DNA of 36,989 nt from Actinomycetes bacterium (lineage in GTDB: Bacteria > Actinomycetota > Thermoleophilia > BMS3ABIN01). The notes beneath the pieces are model-generated. The model saw only the letters and a program-made list of their open reading frames with translations, was not told where the DNA came from and made no database searches. The stretch covers positions 1 to 36,989 of the forward strand of contig JAJRYJ010000048.1 in NCBI GenBank assembly GCA_024275795.1. The letters run 5' to 3'. This document shows positions 21,716 to 29,162 of the stretch, in pieces (the stretch's first letter is position 1; each line of letters opens with the position of its first letter). Position numbers and translations under genes: made by a program.

Positions 21716-22279
21716 CTATTCTTTCCCCATCGAGAACGCCTTGCCCAGCAGCTCGCCGAGGCCGTGGTACTGGCGTATAGAGGGCGAGAAGATAATCGGG
21801 CGCAGCTTCCCCGGGTCCGGCTTGCCCTTCTCATTGAGCACCGACTCCTCGGCCTTGACGTCCATGATCTCGCCCACGAACTGGGTGTGCAGGCCGATCT
21901 CCAGCACGTGCAGCAGCTTGCACTCCAGTACCAGGGGGAATTCATTCACATAGGGCGCGTCCACCAGTTCGCTGGCCACGGCGGTCAGGCCGGTGGCGGC
22001 GAACTTGTCCTCGTCGCGCCCGGACACCAGGCCCACGTGGTCTACGGTCTTGACGTACTGCTCCGAGGGGACGTTGACGCTGAAGGCGCGGCGTTCGCTG
22101 ACGTTGCCATGGGTGAGGGTGGCGGACCGGAGCGAGACGGCCACGCAGGGCGGTTTTGAGCAGCAGATGCCGGCCCAGGCGGCGGTCATGATGTTGGCTT
22201 TGCCCTCCGTGCCGTAGCTGCCGACGAGCAGCGCCGGCGTCGGGTAGAGGATGGTCTGTGCGCCGAGCGATTTTTTCAT
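21716..22279 (-). CDS. Flavoredoxin-like FMN-binding split-barrel protein
   Basis: A 187-residue flavin-reductase-like protein. Such proteins bind FMN and pass electrons to or from ferredoxins, reductases or oxygenases. The sequence shows the usual order: TPALLVGSYGTEGKANIMTAAWAG, PPCVAVSLR, SVNVPSEQYVKTVDHVG and LECKLLHVLEIGLHTQFVGEI. The run KFAATGLTAVASE is also typical. The ATG at 22277-22279 has GGGAGGT nine bases upstream and is chosen over an ATG seven codons earlier. It is convergent with the adenine deaminase pseudogene; stop codons are 13 bases apart. The specific partner is not evident, although ferredoxin genes nearby fit an anaerobic electron-transfer role. Confidence 0.9.
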   Translation of the reverse strand: MKKSLGAQTILYPTPALLVGSYGTEGKANIMTAAWAGICCSKPPCVAVSLRSATLTHGNVSERRAFSVNVPSEQYVKTVDHVGLVSGRDEDKFAATGLTAVASELVDAPYVNEFPLVLECKLLHVLEIGLHTQFVGEIMDVKAEESVLNEKGKPDPGKLRPIIFSPSIRQYHGLGELLGKAFSMGKE

Positions 22280-22296
22280 GGTCAACCTCCCATTTC

Positions 22297-22413
22297 TCAA
22301 TTATTCAGAGCGTACTCCAGCAAGTTGACAAGCAGGGTGATACTGATGGTCGCGGCAAGCAGGCTCCGGGTATAGCGGCGCCTGCGTACCTGGTTTGCGG
22401 CCTGCTTCCCCAT
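22297..22413 (-). CDS. Candidate 38-residue small membrane protein
   Basis: From ATG at 22411-22413 to TGA at 22297-22299. An Arg-rich N terminus (NQVRRRRYTR) is followed by one hydrophobic segment (SLLAATISITLLVNLLEY), the usual look of a single-pass membrane miniprotein. Third codon positions are mostly G or C as in neighbouring genes. There is no Shine-Dalgarno sequence, so the call is tentative. It lies downstream of, and in line with, the sortase-like gene. Confidence 0.4.
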   Translation of the reverse strand: MGKQAANQVRRRRYTRSLLAATISITLLVNLLEYALNN

Positions 22414-22479
22414 AATAAGGAAACTTATCAGGGATGACCAACATGAACCGCTCAAGCCGGTTGATCATCATTTTTTTAT

Positions 22480-23088
22480 TTACCCGGAAGGGCGCGCATC
22501 GACCAGCCTGCCGCGGACAATCAGGCGATATGTGGTGTCGTAGGGTGGGTCGGTGGTTATGAGCGTTATCGTCTCTTCGTCCGGTTGGGAATCCAGCACC
22601 GATGTATCGTCCGGGCGTACCCTGAACGTCTCTTCCACTTCATAGGTGAAATCGCCGTAGGGCATGGTCAGGCTGATAACGTCGCCTTCGGTCAGCTTGT
22701 CCAGGTCCCTGAATGGGGCGCCGTACAGGACGCGGTCGCCCGCGACGGCGAAATTGCCGTTCTGCCCGGGAAGCGGCGTCTCCTCCAGGTGCCCAGGCCC
22801 CTTCCTCAGGGCGGAATCACTGGAACCTTCGACAACGATGACATCGACGGCGATCGCGTCGATCCGCAGGCGGGCGATGGGCTCAGAATCCTCCAGGTCT
22901 GAATAGAACCGGTCCCCCATGCCGGGCGATTCTATCTCCGCCCAGAGCCAGGTGCCGGGAACGAACAGGAGTGGAATCAGGGCAGCGAGTAGTGTGACAG
23001 CAATGATGGACATGAAGATGATTATCAGGAGTATGCCGTTGCCGCTCTTCAGGAAGCTGCTGAATGTGCCGTCTGACGGGATGCTCAT
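22480..23088 (-). CDS. Sortase-fold protein lacking the catalytic His and Cys
   Basis: A 202-residue class D/E-like sortase fold. After a short tail, a hydrophobic segment (residues 18-44) anchors it in the membrane. The fold landmarks are clear: GPGHLEETPLPGQNGN, F-R-D-L-D-K-L-TEGD and ETITLIT...YRLIV. The position of the catalytic His in the 'AGHR' motif is Asp118 (VAGDR). The catalytic Cys at the end of 'TLITC' is Thr179 (TLITTDPP). Arg188 is kept. Normal transpeptidation is therefore not expected; a binding or scaffold role, or decay, is possible. No Shine-Dalgarno sequence precedes the ATG. No LPXTG-type substrate was found in the window, and the three repeat-module surface proteins lack sorting signals. 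Confidence 0.88.
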   Translation of the reverse strand: MSIPSDGTFSSFLKSGNGILLIIIFMSIIAVTLLAALIPLLFVPGTWLWAEIESPGMGDRFYSDLEDSEPIARLRIDAIAVDVIVVEGSSDSALRKGPGHLEETPLPGQNGNFAVAGDRVLYGAPFRDLDKLTEGDVISLTMPYGDFTYEVEETFRVRPDDTSVLDSQPDEETITLITTDPPYDTTYRLIVRGRLVDARPSG

Positions 23089-23130
23089 GATGAGCTTAAG
23101 AATACAGTCATCAGGCGGGATTGTGAAGGC

Positions 23131-23206
23131 TGGTGGCGAGGCCCGGAATCGAACCGGGGACGCCAGGATTTTCAGTCCTGCGCTCTACCGACTGAGCTAC
23201 CTCGCC
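23131..23206 (-). tRNA. tRNA-Phe (GAA)
   Basis: A 76-base cloverleaf on the minus strand. It begins GGCGAGGTAGCTCAG, has T loop GGTTCGATTCC, discriminator A, and CCA encoded at 23131-23133. Loop CTGAAAA carries anticodon GAA (complement of 23171-23173). Confidence 0.97.
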
Positions 23207-23209
23207 GTG

Positions 23210-23231
23210 AAAAAAAGGCGGTCGAACCGCC
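23210..23231 (-). terminator. Terminator-like hairpin with T7 in the tRNA-Phe leader
   Basis: On the minus strand GGCGG-TTCGA-CCGCC is followed at once by seven T (23216-23210), three bases before mature tRNA-Phe. The tRNA promoter lies upstream, with its predicted start at the first base of the hairpin. It is terminator-shaped but sits between promoter and product. Confidence 0.5.
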
Positions 23232-23237
23232 GATGGC

Positions 23238-23266
23238 ATTTTAGCCATTTGCAGCCATAAGTGCAA
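23238..23266 (-). promoter_or_regulatory. Sigma-70-type promoter of tRNA-Phe
   Basis: Minus strand: TTGCAC (23266-23261), 17-base spacer, TAAAAT (23243-23238). Confidence 0.75.
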
Positions 23267-23295
23267 TTTCCCGGGGAAATCGCGTCCATGTCAAC

Positions 23296-23324
23296 TTGCC
23301 GCCGGCGAACACCGATGCTAATAT
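23296..23324 (+). promoter_or_regulatory. Sigma-70-type promoter of the GAF-GGDEF gene
   Basis: TTGCCG (23296-23301), 17-base spacer, TAATAT (23319-23324), 57 bases before the ATG. Confidence 0.65.
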
Positions 23325-23381
23325 CAGATTCCGGTTTCATTCAGCGGACCGCCCCCACGGTCCAGGAAACGGACCGAACAC

Positions 23382-24593
23382 ATGGCGAATAATCCCCAGC
23401 AAACAGGCGCCGGCTTCGGCGGTTCAGACTCTGCTTCCCCGGAAGAACTGATGCAGCAGTTAAAACGCGCCCGCGCCGAGATAGCCATCCTCGAACTGCA
23501 GCTGCGCGAGCACTCGGAGAAGCTGGAACAGAAGGTGGAGGAACGCACCCGTGAGCTGGAGGCCATCAACCGCATCGCCGCCACCGTCAGCCGCTCCCTC
23601 AACCTGGACGTCATCCTCAGGCAGTCGCTGGCCAAGGTGCTGGAGCTGCTGGAACTGGATGTGGGCGGGGTCTTCATCCATGACGAGGACAGGGGCGAGA
23701 TGCACCTGAAGGCTCACCAGGGACTGCCGCGGGACATCGTGGAGAAGATGTCAGTGCAGCCCGCGGGCGAGGGATGCCTGAGCGCTGTCGTTACCAGCGG
23801 TGAGCCCGTGCTCGTGCAGAACATCGAGGACGACCCGGAGCACGCAGTCATGCTGGCGGACCACCCCGAGTTCAAGTCGCTGGTGAGCATCCCCCTGGAA
23901 TCCAAGGGCAGGGTCCGCGGCGCCATGTGCATCCTCAGCATGGAGGAGGAGCGTTTCTCGGCCGAGGAGCTGAAACTGCTGGTGGCCATCGGCAGCGAGA
24001 TCGGCGTCGCCATCGAGAACGCCAGGCTCTACGAGAAGTCCTATATCCATTCCAAGAAGATGGAGGAGCTCTCCATCACCGACAGCCTCACCGGCCTCTA
24101 CAACCGGCGCCACTTCTACCGTCGCATCAAGGAGGAGATAGCCAGGGCCGACCGGCAGAAGCACCCGGTTTCACTGCTGGTGGTGGACCTGGACAACCTC
24201 AAGGAATATAACGACGAGCTGGGGCATCTCAAGGGGGACGAGGCCCTCCGGGGCGTGGCCCAGGCAATCACCGCCTGCATCCGCCAGGATGTGGATTCGG
24301 GCTACCGTTACGGCGGCGACGAGTTCGCCGTCATCCTTCCCTACAGCGATGAAGTGCGGGCCTCCGGTGTTGCGGAGCGTATCCGCAGGACCTACGAGGA
24401 TTTCTCCTTCCCGAAAACCAGTCTCAGTATCGGCTTGACGCAACTGCGGTTCGGCGAGAGCATCGACGACCTGGTCAACCGCGCCGACTCGGCCATGTAC
24501 GTGGCCAAGCACTCCGGCGGCAACAGGGTGCATATCGAAGTTCCCGAAAGCGCCGCCGATGAGACCGAAGGCGCCGGTGAAGAGCCTGCCTGA
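23382..24593 (+). CDS. GAF-domain diguanylate cyclase (GGDEF)
   Basis: A 403-residue cytosolic signalling protein. A coiled coil (about 20-62, ELMQQLKRARAEIAILELQ and on) leads to a GAF sensor domain (about 65-215) and a GGDEF domain (about 225-390). The GGDEF domain makes cyclic di-GMP from two GTP. The active-site motif GGDEF is intact at residues 311-315. The feedback I-site is not canonical: nine residues before GGDEF stands Gln, not Arg, so RxxD is absent and product inhibition may be weak. There is no receiver or membrane domain; the GAF ligand is unknown. The ribosome site is weak. The divergent promoter pair with tRNA-Phe fills the 175-base gap upstream. No EAL/HD-GYP partner is in the window. 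Confidence 0.93.
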   Translation: MANNPQQTGAGFGGSDSASPEELMQQLKRARAEIAILELQLREHSEKLEQKVEERTRELEAINRIAATVSRSLNLDVILRQSLAKVLELLELDVGGVFIHDEDRGEMHLKAHQGLPRDIVEKMSVQPAGEGCLSAVVTSGEPVLVQNIEDDPEHAVMLADHPEFKSLVSIPLESKGRVRGAMCILSMEEERFSAEELKLLVAIGSEIGVAIENARLYEKSYIHSKKMEELSITDSLTGLYNRRHFYRRIKEEIARADRQKHPVSLLVVDLDNLKEYNDELGHLKGDEALRGVAQAITACIRQDVDSGYRYGGDEFAVILPYSDEVRASGVAERIRRTYEDFSFPKTSLSIGLTQLRFGESIDDLVNRADSAMYVAKHSGGNRVHIEVPESAADETEGAGEEPA

Positions 24594-24750
24594 GGGGCGC
24601 CGGGTTGCGCCAGGTGGCAGCCGGAATGTCTGCCGGAATGGAACAACCCCCCCCCTGAATGATAAAATCCAGCTTCCGGCCTCCGCACCGTGGCCGCTAT
24701 GCTGACAGGCGCGGGGGCGGTGACCTGTAAGCCGACCACAAGGATTTTCC

Positions 24751-26202
24751 ATGCCAGAGACTTACCAGAACCTGATAGGGGGCAAGTGGGTCGATTCCGC
24801 CACGGGAGAGACCTTTGCAGACGTCAACCCGGCCGATACGGACGAGGTCGTGGGCGTCTTCCAGGCGTCCGGCGCCGAGGACACGGCGGCGGCGATAGCG
24901 GCGGCGGAGGAAGCGGCCGCCGGCTGGCGCGCCGTCAGCCCCCCCAAGCGGGGGGAATACCTGGCCGCCGTGGCGCGCATCATCGAGCGTGACCTGGAGA
25001 GCATCGCCGAGGGGCTGACCCGCGAGGAGGGCAAGACGCTGCCCGAGGCCAGGGGCGAGACGGCCCGGGCCGTGCAGGTATTCGACTTTTTCGCCCAGGA
25101 GGGCAGGCGCCTGGGCGGCGAGACCACCCCCTCCGAGTTCGGGCGCACCCTGCTTTATACCGTCAAGGAGCCACTGGGGGTCGTGGGGCTGATAACCCCC
25201 TGGAACTTCCCGGTGGCCATCCCGGCCTGGAAGCTGGCGCCTGCGCTTGTCAGCGGTAACACCGTCGTGCTCAAGCCGGCCAGCGCCGCGCCGCTGACGG
25301 CGCTGTGCATCGTCCAGGCTTGTGAAGAGGCGGGGCTGCCTGACGGCGTACTCAATTTCATTACCGGCGGCGGCGCCACGGTGGGTGCCGAGCTGGCGGT
25401 AAACCCGGCCGTGCGCGGTATCTCCTTCACCGGTTACGATACGGTGGGCGGCAACCTCTACGGGCTGGTGAGCGGCCGCGGCGGCAAGTGTCAGTGCGAG
25501 ATGGGCGGCAAGAACCCCATGGTGGTGATGGAGGACGCGGACCTGGACAAGGCGGTCAACCTCACCATCAACGGCGCCATGTGGTCCACGGGCCAGAAAT
25601 GCACCGCCACCAGCCGCGCCATCGTCCACCGGGACGTGGTCGAGGAGTTCACGGCGAAAGTGCTGGAAGGCGTGGCCGCCATCAAGGTGGGCAACGGCCT
25701 GGAGGAGGACACGCAGGTGGGGCCCTCCATCGACGAGGCCCAGCTCAACACGGTGCTGGAATATATCGAGATCGGCAAGGGCGAGGGCGCCGAGCTGCTG
25801 GCGGGCGGCAACCGCCTGACAGACCCGCCTCACGACAAGGGCTACTTCGTTGAGCCCACCGTCTTCGGCGGCGTCAGCAACGACATGCGCATCGCCCGGG
25901 AGGAGATCTTCGGGCCGGTGGTGGGCATCATCGCCGTCGCCGACTTCGAGGAGGCGGTAGCCGTGGCCAATGACACGCGCTTCGGTCTCAGCGCCTCCAT
26001 CTGCACCCGCGACATCCACCGCGCCATGGAGTTCGCCGACCGCAGCGAGGCGGGCATGGTGCATATCAACTCGCCCACGGTGGGGGCCGAGGTGCAGGTT
26101 CCCTTCGGCGGCATGAAGGATTCCAGCACCGGCACCCGCGAGCAGGGAACGGTGGCTGTGGATTTCTATACCGAGACCAAGACGGTCTACCTGGAATACT
26201 GA
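24751..26202 (+). CDS. Aldehyde dehydrogenase, likely 2-oxoglutarate-semialdehyde type
   Basis: A 483-residue NAD(P)-dependent aldehyde dehydrogenase. The active-site residues are in place: Asn152 (PWNFP), Lys175 (LKPAS), Glu250 (CEMGGKNP) and the nucleophile Cys284 (GQKCTATSR). The forms CEMGGKNPMVVMEDADLD and TGQKCTATSRAIV resemble 2,5-dioxopentanoate (2-oxoglutarate semialdehyde) dehydrogenases. The neighbour downstream is an FAH-family protein that could make this aldehyde from a 2-keto-3-deoxy pentonate, so the pair fits the end of a Weimberg-type oxidative pentose route that feeds 2-oxoglutarate. The upstream sugar dehydrogenase and dehydratase are not in the window. AAGGA precedes the ATG by about seven bases. 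Substrate assignment is inferred, the family assignment is firm. Confidence 0.9.
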   Translation: MPETYQNLIGGKWVDSATGETFADVNPADTDEVVGVFQASGAEDTAAAIAAAEEAAAGWRAVSPPKRGEYLAAVARIIERDLESIAEGLTREEGKTLPEARGETARAVQVFDFFAQEGRRLGGETTPSEFGRTLLYTVKEPLGVVGLITPWNFPVAIPAWKLAPALVSGNTVVLKPASAAPLTALCIVQACEEAGLPDGVLNFITGGGATVGAELAVNPAVRGISFTGYDTVGGNLYGLVSGRGGKCQCEMGGKNPMVVMEDADLDKAVNLTINGAMWSTGQKCTATSRAIVHRDVVEEFTAKVLEGVAAIKVGNGLEEDTQVGPSIDEAQLNTVLEYIEIGKGEGAELLAGGNRLTDPPHDKGYFVEPTVFGGVSNDMRIAREEIFGPVVGIIAVADFEEAVAVANDTRFGLSASICTRDIHRAMEFADRSEAGMVHINSPTVGAEVQVPFGGMKDSSTGTREQGTVAVDFYTETKTVYLEY

Positions 26203-26216
26203 CCGCAAGGCGGCGG

Positions 26217-26231
26217 GCCCCGGACCGGGGC
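26217..26231 (+). other. GC hairpin between the aldehyde dehydrogenase and FAH genes
   Basis: GCCCC-GGACC-GGGGC in the 55-base gap. No T run. It may stabilise or partly attenuate a shared transcript. Confidence 0.35.
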
Positions 26232-26257
26232 GCGCCCCTGAACGGGAGCGAGCCGAT

Positions 26258-27184
26258 ATGAGACTAGTGCAGTTCAATTCACCGGAGAAGGGACCGCGCC
26301 TGGGAGCGGTGCGGGATGACAAGGTAGTGGACCTGGGGGCCGCCGAGGCGGCCTACACCAACTTCATGGCGTTGCTGGAGTGGGCGGGGGGCCGGGCGGA
26401 GGAGGTGGCCAGGTATGCCGCCGAGGCGGCTGAGCGGGTTCCGGACGACCTCAGCTACGTCTACGACTGGGAGGAGCTGGACCGCCCGCCGGTGGGCAAT
26501 AAATCCCACCTGGCGATGCCGGTCGTCCCGCCGGAGGTCTGGGGCTTCGGGGTCACCTACCAGCGCAGCGCCGAGGTGCGCGACGCTGACGTGGCGGCCC
26601 AGCTGGACGATTCCGCCAGCATCTATGACCGCGTCTATCACAGCGACCGGCCCGAGTGCTTCTTCAAGGCGACGCCGCCCCGGTGCGTCGGACCAAACGA
26701 GCCCATCGGCATCCGCAGCGACTCGAAGCTCACGGCCACCGAGCCTGAACTTGCTTACATACTCGGCGAGAATCGCGAGATCGTCGGCTACACCATCTGT
26801 AATGACGTCTCCGCCTGGGACCTGGAACGGGAGAACCCGCTCTACCTGCCCCAGTCGAAGATCTTTACGGGCTGCTGCGCCCTGGGGCCGGCTATCCTGC
26901 TGGCTGCCGACGGTCCCGACCCCTATGACATGGAAATCCACTGCCGTATCATTCGCGGCCGCGAGACCATCTTCAGCGAATCCACCAACAGCGGCCGCAT
27001 CGGGCGCAAGCTGGAGGAGCTCAACGAGTATCTTTACCGGGACAACCCGGTGCCGATGGGGACGGTCGTATCAACCGGCACCGGCATCATGGTGCCCAAC
27101 GAATTCGCCCTGTGTGACGGCGACGCGGTCGAGATAGAGATAGACGGCATCGGCAAGCTTGTGAACCCCGTGAAGCAGCTCTGA
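26258..27184 (+). CDS. Fumarylacetoacetate-hydrolase family protein, likely 2-keto-3-deoxy-pentonate dehydratase
   Basis: A 308-residue FAH-fold protein. Such enzymes use a Mg ion to hydrolyse or dehydrate 2-keto acids. Metal ligands are visible as Glu162 and Glu164 in TEPELAYILG and Asp183 in YTICNDVSAWDLE. The longer N-terminal domain (1-90) and the WGFGVTYQRSAEVRDADV segment are like 2-keto-3-deoxy-arabinonate dehydratases of the oxidative pentose pathway. That role would produce 2-oxoglutarate semialdehyde for the upstream aldehyde dehydrogenase. GGGAG lies nine bases before the ATG. The next gene follows after one base, which suggests one transcript. Hydrolase of another acyl-pyruvate is the alternative. 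Confidence 0.88.
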   Translation: MRLVQFNSPEKGPRLGAVRDDKVVDLGAAEAAYTNFMALLEWAGGRAEEVARYAAEAAERVPDDLSYVYDWEELDRPPVGNKSHLAMPVVPPEVWGFGVTYQRSAEVRDADVAAQLDDSASIYDRVYHSDRPECFFKATPPRCVGPNEPIGIRSDSKLTATEPELAYILGENREIVGYTICNDVSAWDLERENPLYLPQSKIFTGCCALGPAILLAADGPDPYDMEIHCRIIRGRETIFSESTNSGRIGRKLEELNEYLYRDNPVPMGTVVSTGTGIMVPNEFALCDGDAVEIEIDGIGKLVNPVKQL

Positions 27185-27185
27185 G

Positions 27186-27755
27186 ATGGCCCGGCGCCAG
27201 CAAAGGAGGATCACCCTGCTGCTTGCGGCAGCACTGCTGACAGGTGCGCCGCCGGCGACCATGCTGCTGGCGGGCGCCGCTGGCTGTGGCGACGGAGATA
27301 CGGGAACGGACACGGGCCTGTCCGCGACTGTGACCGTCGCCGACGGCGCTGCGGACACGGATTCAGACGGCGTTGACAGCGCTGCCTACGTGAGCGACAT
27401 CAGCGACCTGGCGACCCACGCCGACCGGCTCAATTCCGAGTATTCCGGCATGGCCGATGATTACGGCGCCGGCGTCACCGATACCGCCATATTGATCGCC
27501 GCTGCGGACGATAACAGGCAGGAATTCGTCGTCATCGTCGAGCGGCTGCAGGGCATGAAACCGCCGCCCGGCCTTGAAGAGGCCCACCAGCAACTGATCA
27601 GCGGCTTCGGCAAATGGGCCCGCTTCTATGAGCTGCAGGTCCAGGGCCTGAGTGACGGCGACGATGCCCTGCTGGCCCAGGCACGCCAAATGGACGGCGA
27701 GGCGGCCGATGAGGTCAACAGGGCCATCGAAGACATCAACAGCCGCACCGACTGA
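27186..27755 (+). CDS. Secreted lipoprotein with a helical domain, function unknown
   Basis: A 189-residue protein. The signal peptide has a basic n-region (MARRQQRR) and a hydrophobic stretch ending AGAAGC, with the Cys near residue 34 as probable lipidation site. An Asp/Thr-rich linker (about 35-64) leads to a mostly helical domain of about 125 residues; LATHADRLNSEYSGMADDYG and ARQMDGEAADEVNRAI suggest a helical bundle. The start is one base after the FAH stop, without a clear Shine-Dalgarno sequence, so translation may be coupled. I do not recognise a family or link to sugar metabolism. Confidence 0.75.
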   Translation: MARRQQRRITLLLAAALLTGAPPATMLLAGAAGCGDGDTGTDTGLSATVTVADGAADTDSDGVDSAAYVSDISDLATHADRLNSEYSGMADDYGAGVTDTAILIAAADDNRQEFVVIVERLQGMKPPPGLEEAHQQLISGFGKWARFYELQVQGLSDGDDALLAQARQMDGEAADEVNRAIEDINSRTD

Positions 27756-27788
27756 GACGCTGCCGGGCCTTCCCGGGTCCAGGCCTGT

Positions 27789-28178
27789 CTAGAAATACTG
27801 CTCCAGGAGATTGCGCAGCATGGCCGCGTGCCTGCCCTCGTCGTGAGCGGCAGTATCGAAGAAGGAAGCTACCTCTTTCTGCCCCGACTCGTCGGCTTCC
27901 CGCATGCCCTCGTGCTTGCCGTCGAAGGCCTTTTCCTCGCCTGCCAGCATCTTCTCTATTTCCTCCTTGAGGTCCCCGATCTCGTCGGCGAGATACTTGA
28001 AACGGGCGCCGTGGGCCGCCTCGTCCAGGGCGATATCCCTGAGCGTGCGCGCCACCTCCGTCTTGCCCTCGTTGTCGGCCTTGAGGGCCATGGCCATGTA
28101 ATGGACGACCTCCCAGGTTTCACCCTGGATATTGTTCTGGATGTGCTCGTCTACAGTTGTCCCGGTGTCTTCAGTCAC
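27789..28178 (-). CDS. Rubrerythrin-like ferritin-fold diiron protein
   Basis: A 129-residue four-helix diiron protein without a C-terminal rubredoxin domain. Rubrerythrins reduce peroxide in anaerobes. Iron ligands can be matched as Glu20 or Glu23 in helix 1, Glu53-x2-His56 (DEAAHGARF), a Glu in helix 3 and E-x2-H in DEGRHAAML. Without the rubredoxin centre, electrons must come from another protein. The GTG at 28178 has AAGGAGG eight bases upstream and is chosen; a longer open frame upstream is the shadow of the Rrf2 gene. An inverted repeat in the leader (28202-28232) and the Rrf2 regulator gene just upstream suggest redox control. Confidence 0.88.
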   Translation of the reverse strand: MTEDTGTTVDEHIQNNIQGETWEVVHYMAMALKADNEGKTEVARTLRDIALDEAAHGARFKYLADEIGDLKEEIEKMLAGEEKAFDGKHEGMREADESGQKEVASFFDTAAHDEGRHAAMLRNLLEQYF

Positions 28179-28201
28179 TCCCGTCTCCTCCTTGAAATCT
28201 C

Positions 28202-28232
28202 CGTGGTTACCTGTCCTTTTTCTATTACCACG
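28202..28232. promoter_or_regulatory. Candidate Rrf2 operator upstream of the rubrerythrin-like gene
   Basis: CGTGGTTA (28202-28209) and TTACCACG (28225-28232) are inverted, with 15 bases between. The half-site GTGGTWA also forms the palindrome at 29163-29178 before the ferritin-like gene. Confidence 0.4.
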
Positions 28233-28234
28233 CA

Positions 28235-28259
28235 AAAGAAGACTTAAAACATCTTCTTT
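28235..28259 (-). terminator. AT-rich hairpin at the end of the Rrf2 gene
   Basis: Minus strand AAAGAAGA-(nine bases)-TCTTCTTT, followed by TGCG. Its 5' arm overlaps the stop codon. Weak terminator or mRNA end structure. Confidence 0.35.
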
Positions 28260-28671
28260 AATCGGCGCCCTGTTCGGCCTCGCTCCGGGCCAGCGAGGCG
28301 AAATCAACGTCCGCCAGCTGCTGTCTGATAGATCCCTGTATCTGCGCCAGCTCCCTGTGGATGGAGCAAAAGCCCTCCCTGGGGCATTCGTTGGGCCGGA
28401 TGAAACAGCGATTGAGGGCCACCGGCCCCTCGACGGCCTCGATGACTTCGAGCAGGGAGATTTCCGCTGCAGGACGGGCCAGGGCGATGCCGCCGCCCAC
28501 ACCTCTCTGGCTGGAGGTGATGCCGGCCTCCGCCAGCTTCTGCAGGATCTTGGCCAGGTATTCATAGGGCACATGCTGTTCCCTGGCGATCTCCCTGATA
28601 TTGGCATGGGGATGCACGGCAAGGTAGACAACGGCCCTTGCGGCGTAGTCGGCCTGTCGCGTCAGCTGCAT
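28258..28671 (-). CDS. Rrf2-family transcription regulator with Fe-S cysteines
   Basis: A 137-residue winged-helix repressor of the IscR/NsrR/Rrf2 family. The N terminus MQLTRQADYAARAVVYLA and the segment PYEYLAKILQKLAEAGITSSQRGVGGG are the DNA-binding half. Cys89, Cys96 and Cys102 (C-x6-C-x5-C), with His105 three residues later, are arranged nearly as in IscR, so an Fe-S cluster that senses iron, oxygen or NO is likely. The gene lies between a ferritin-like and a rubrerythrin-like gene in the same direction, so these are the probable targets. The ribosome site is weak. Cluster type and signal are unknown. Confidence 0.93.
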   Translation of the reverse strand: MQLTRQADYAARAVVYLAVHPHANIREIAREQHVPYEYLAKILQKLAEAGITSSQRGVGGGIALARPAAEISLLEVIEAVEGPVALNRCFIRPNECPREGFCSIHRELAQIQGSIRQQLADVDFASLARSEAEQGAD

Positions 28672-28710
28672 CGAGGCTGAATCTGGAAAGACCCGTGAGA
28701 CGGTTGCCCG

Positions 28711-29145
28711 TCAGACATAGGGATAGATGTTCTTCTTGAAGTCGTTCAGCTGCTGCATCAGCTTGGCGTGCTTCTTCTCGTCCTCCATCAGGTATGTGAG
28801 CAGGTGCCTGATGACGAAGTTGCGGCTGATGTCCAGCTGGCTCTGTGCCAGCTTTATAGAGTCCCGCTCCAGGTGCAGGTGGTCGCGCATCAGCTGGGAA
28901 AGTTCGCCCAGTTCATCCGGAGACAGGGTGATCGTGCCGTAGAGCGTTTCCGTCATCAGGTCCAGGACCTGCTTGTGCTTTGCCGAGTCGGACATGATGA
29001 TGCCGGCGACGGTCTTCACCAGCGCGTTCTCCGTTCCGTGGATGATATCCTCGCAGGAAGCGATGGTCCTGTCCTCGATCTCCTGCCAGTCGCTGATGCC
29101 TTCCTCGAACCTGGCGACTTCCTCGACCGCGTTTTCTACAGCCAT
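28711..29145 (-). CDS. Ferritin-like four-helix protein
   Basis: A 144-residue ferritin-like protein. Helices contain E-x2-H-type pairs (SDSAKHKQV, EDEKKHAKLM) and Glu residues (TIASCEDII, HLHLERDSI) that could bind a diiron or metal site. It is smaller than true ferritins and close to the rubrerythrin/DUF-type ferritin-like group. The ATG at 29143-29145 follows AGAGGAGG by five bases and is preferred over an upstream ATG at 29187. A perfect 16-base palindrome lies 18 bases upstream, and the Rrf2 gene follows downstream after 39 bases. Role in iron or peroxide handling is inferred from context. Confidence 0.82.
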   Translation of the reverse strand: MAVENAVEEVARFEEGISDWQEIEDRTIASCEDIIHGTENALVKTVAGIIMSDSAKHKQVLDLMTETLYGTITLSPDELGELSQLMRDHLHLERDSIKLAQSQLDISRNFVIRHLLTYLMEDEKKHAKLMQQLNDFKKNIYPYV

Positions 29146-29162
29146 GACGGCCTCCTCTCGCT

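Noticed and set aside
22320..22470. A 56-codon frame overlapping the candidate 38-residue membrane protein
   Set aside because: Mixed third-position composition, no hydrophobic segment and no ribosome site; the other frame looks more coding-like.
24697..26322. A 541-codon open frame antisense to the aldehyde dehydrogenase gene
   Set aside because: Shadow frame of a GC-rich gene; no family motif and no ribosome site.
28179..28631. N-terminal extension of the rubrerythrin-like frame
   Set aside because: It overlaps the Rrf2 gene in another frame and reads as low-complexity; the GTG at 28178 has a strong ribosome site.
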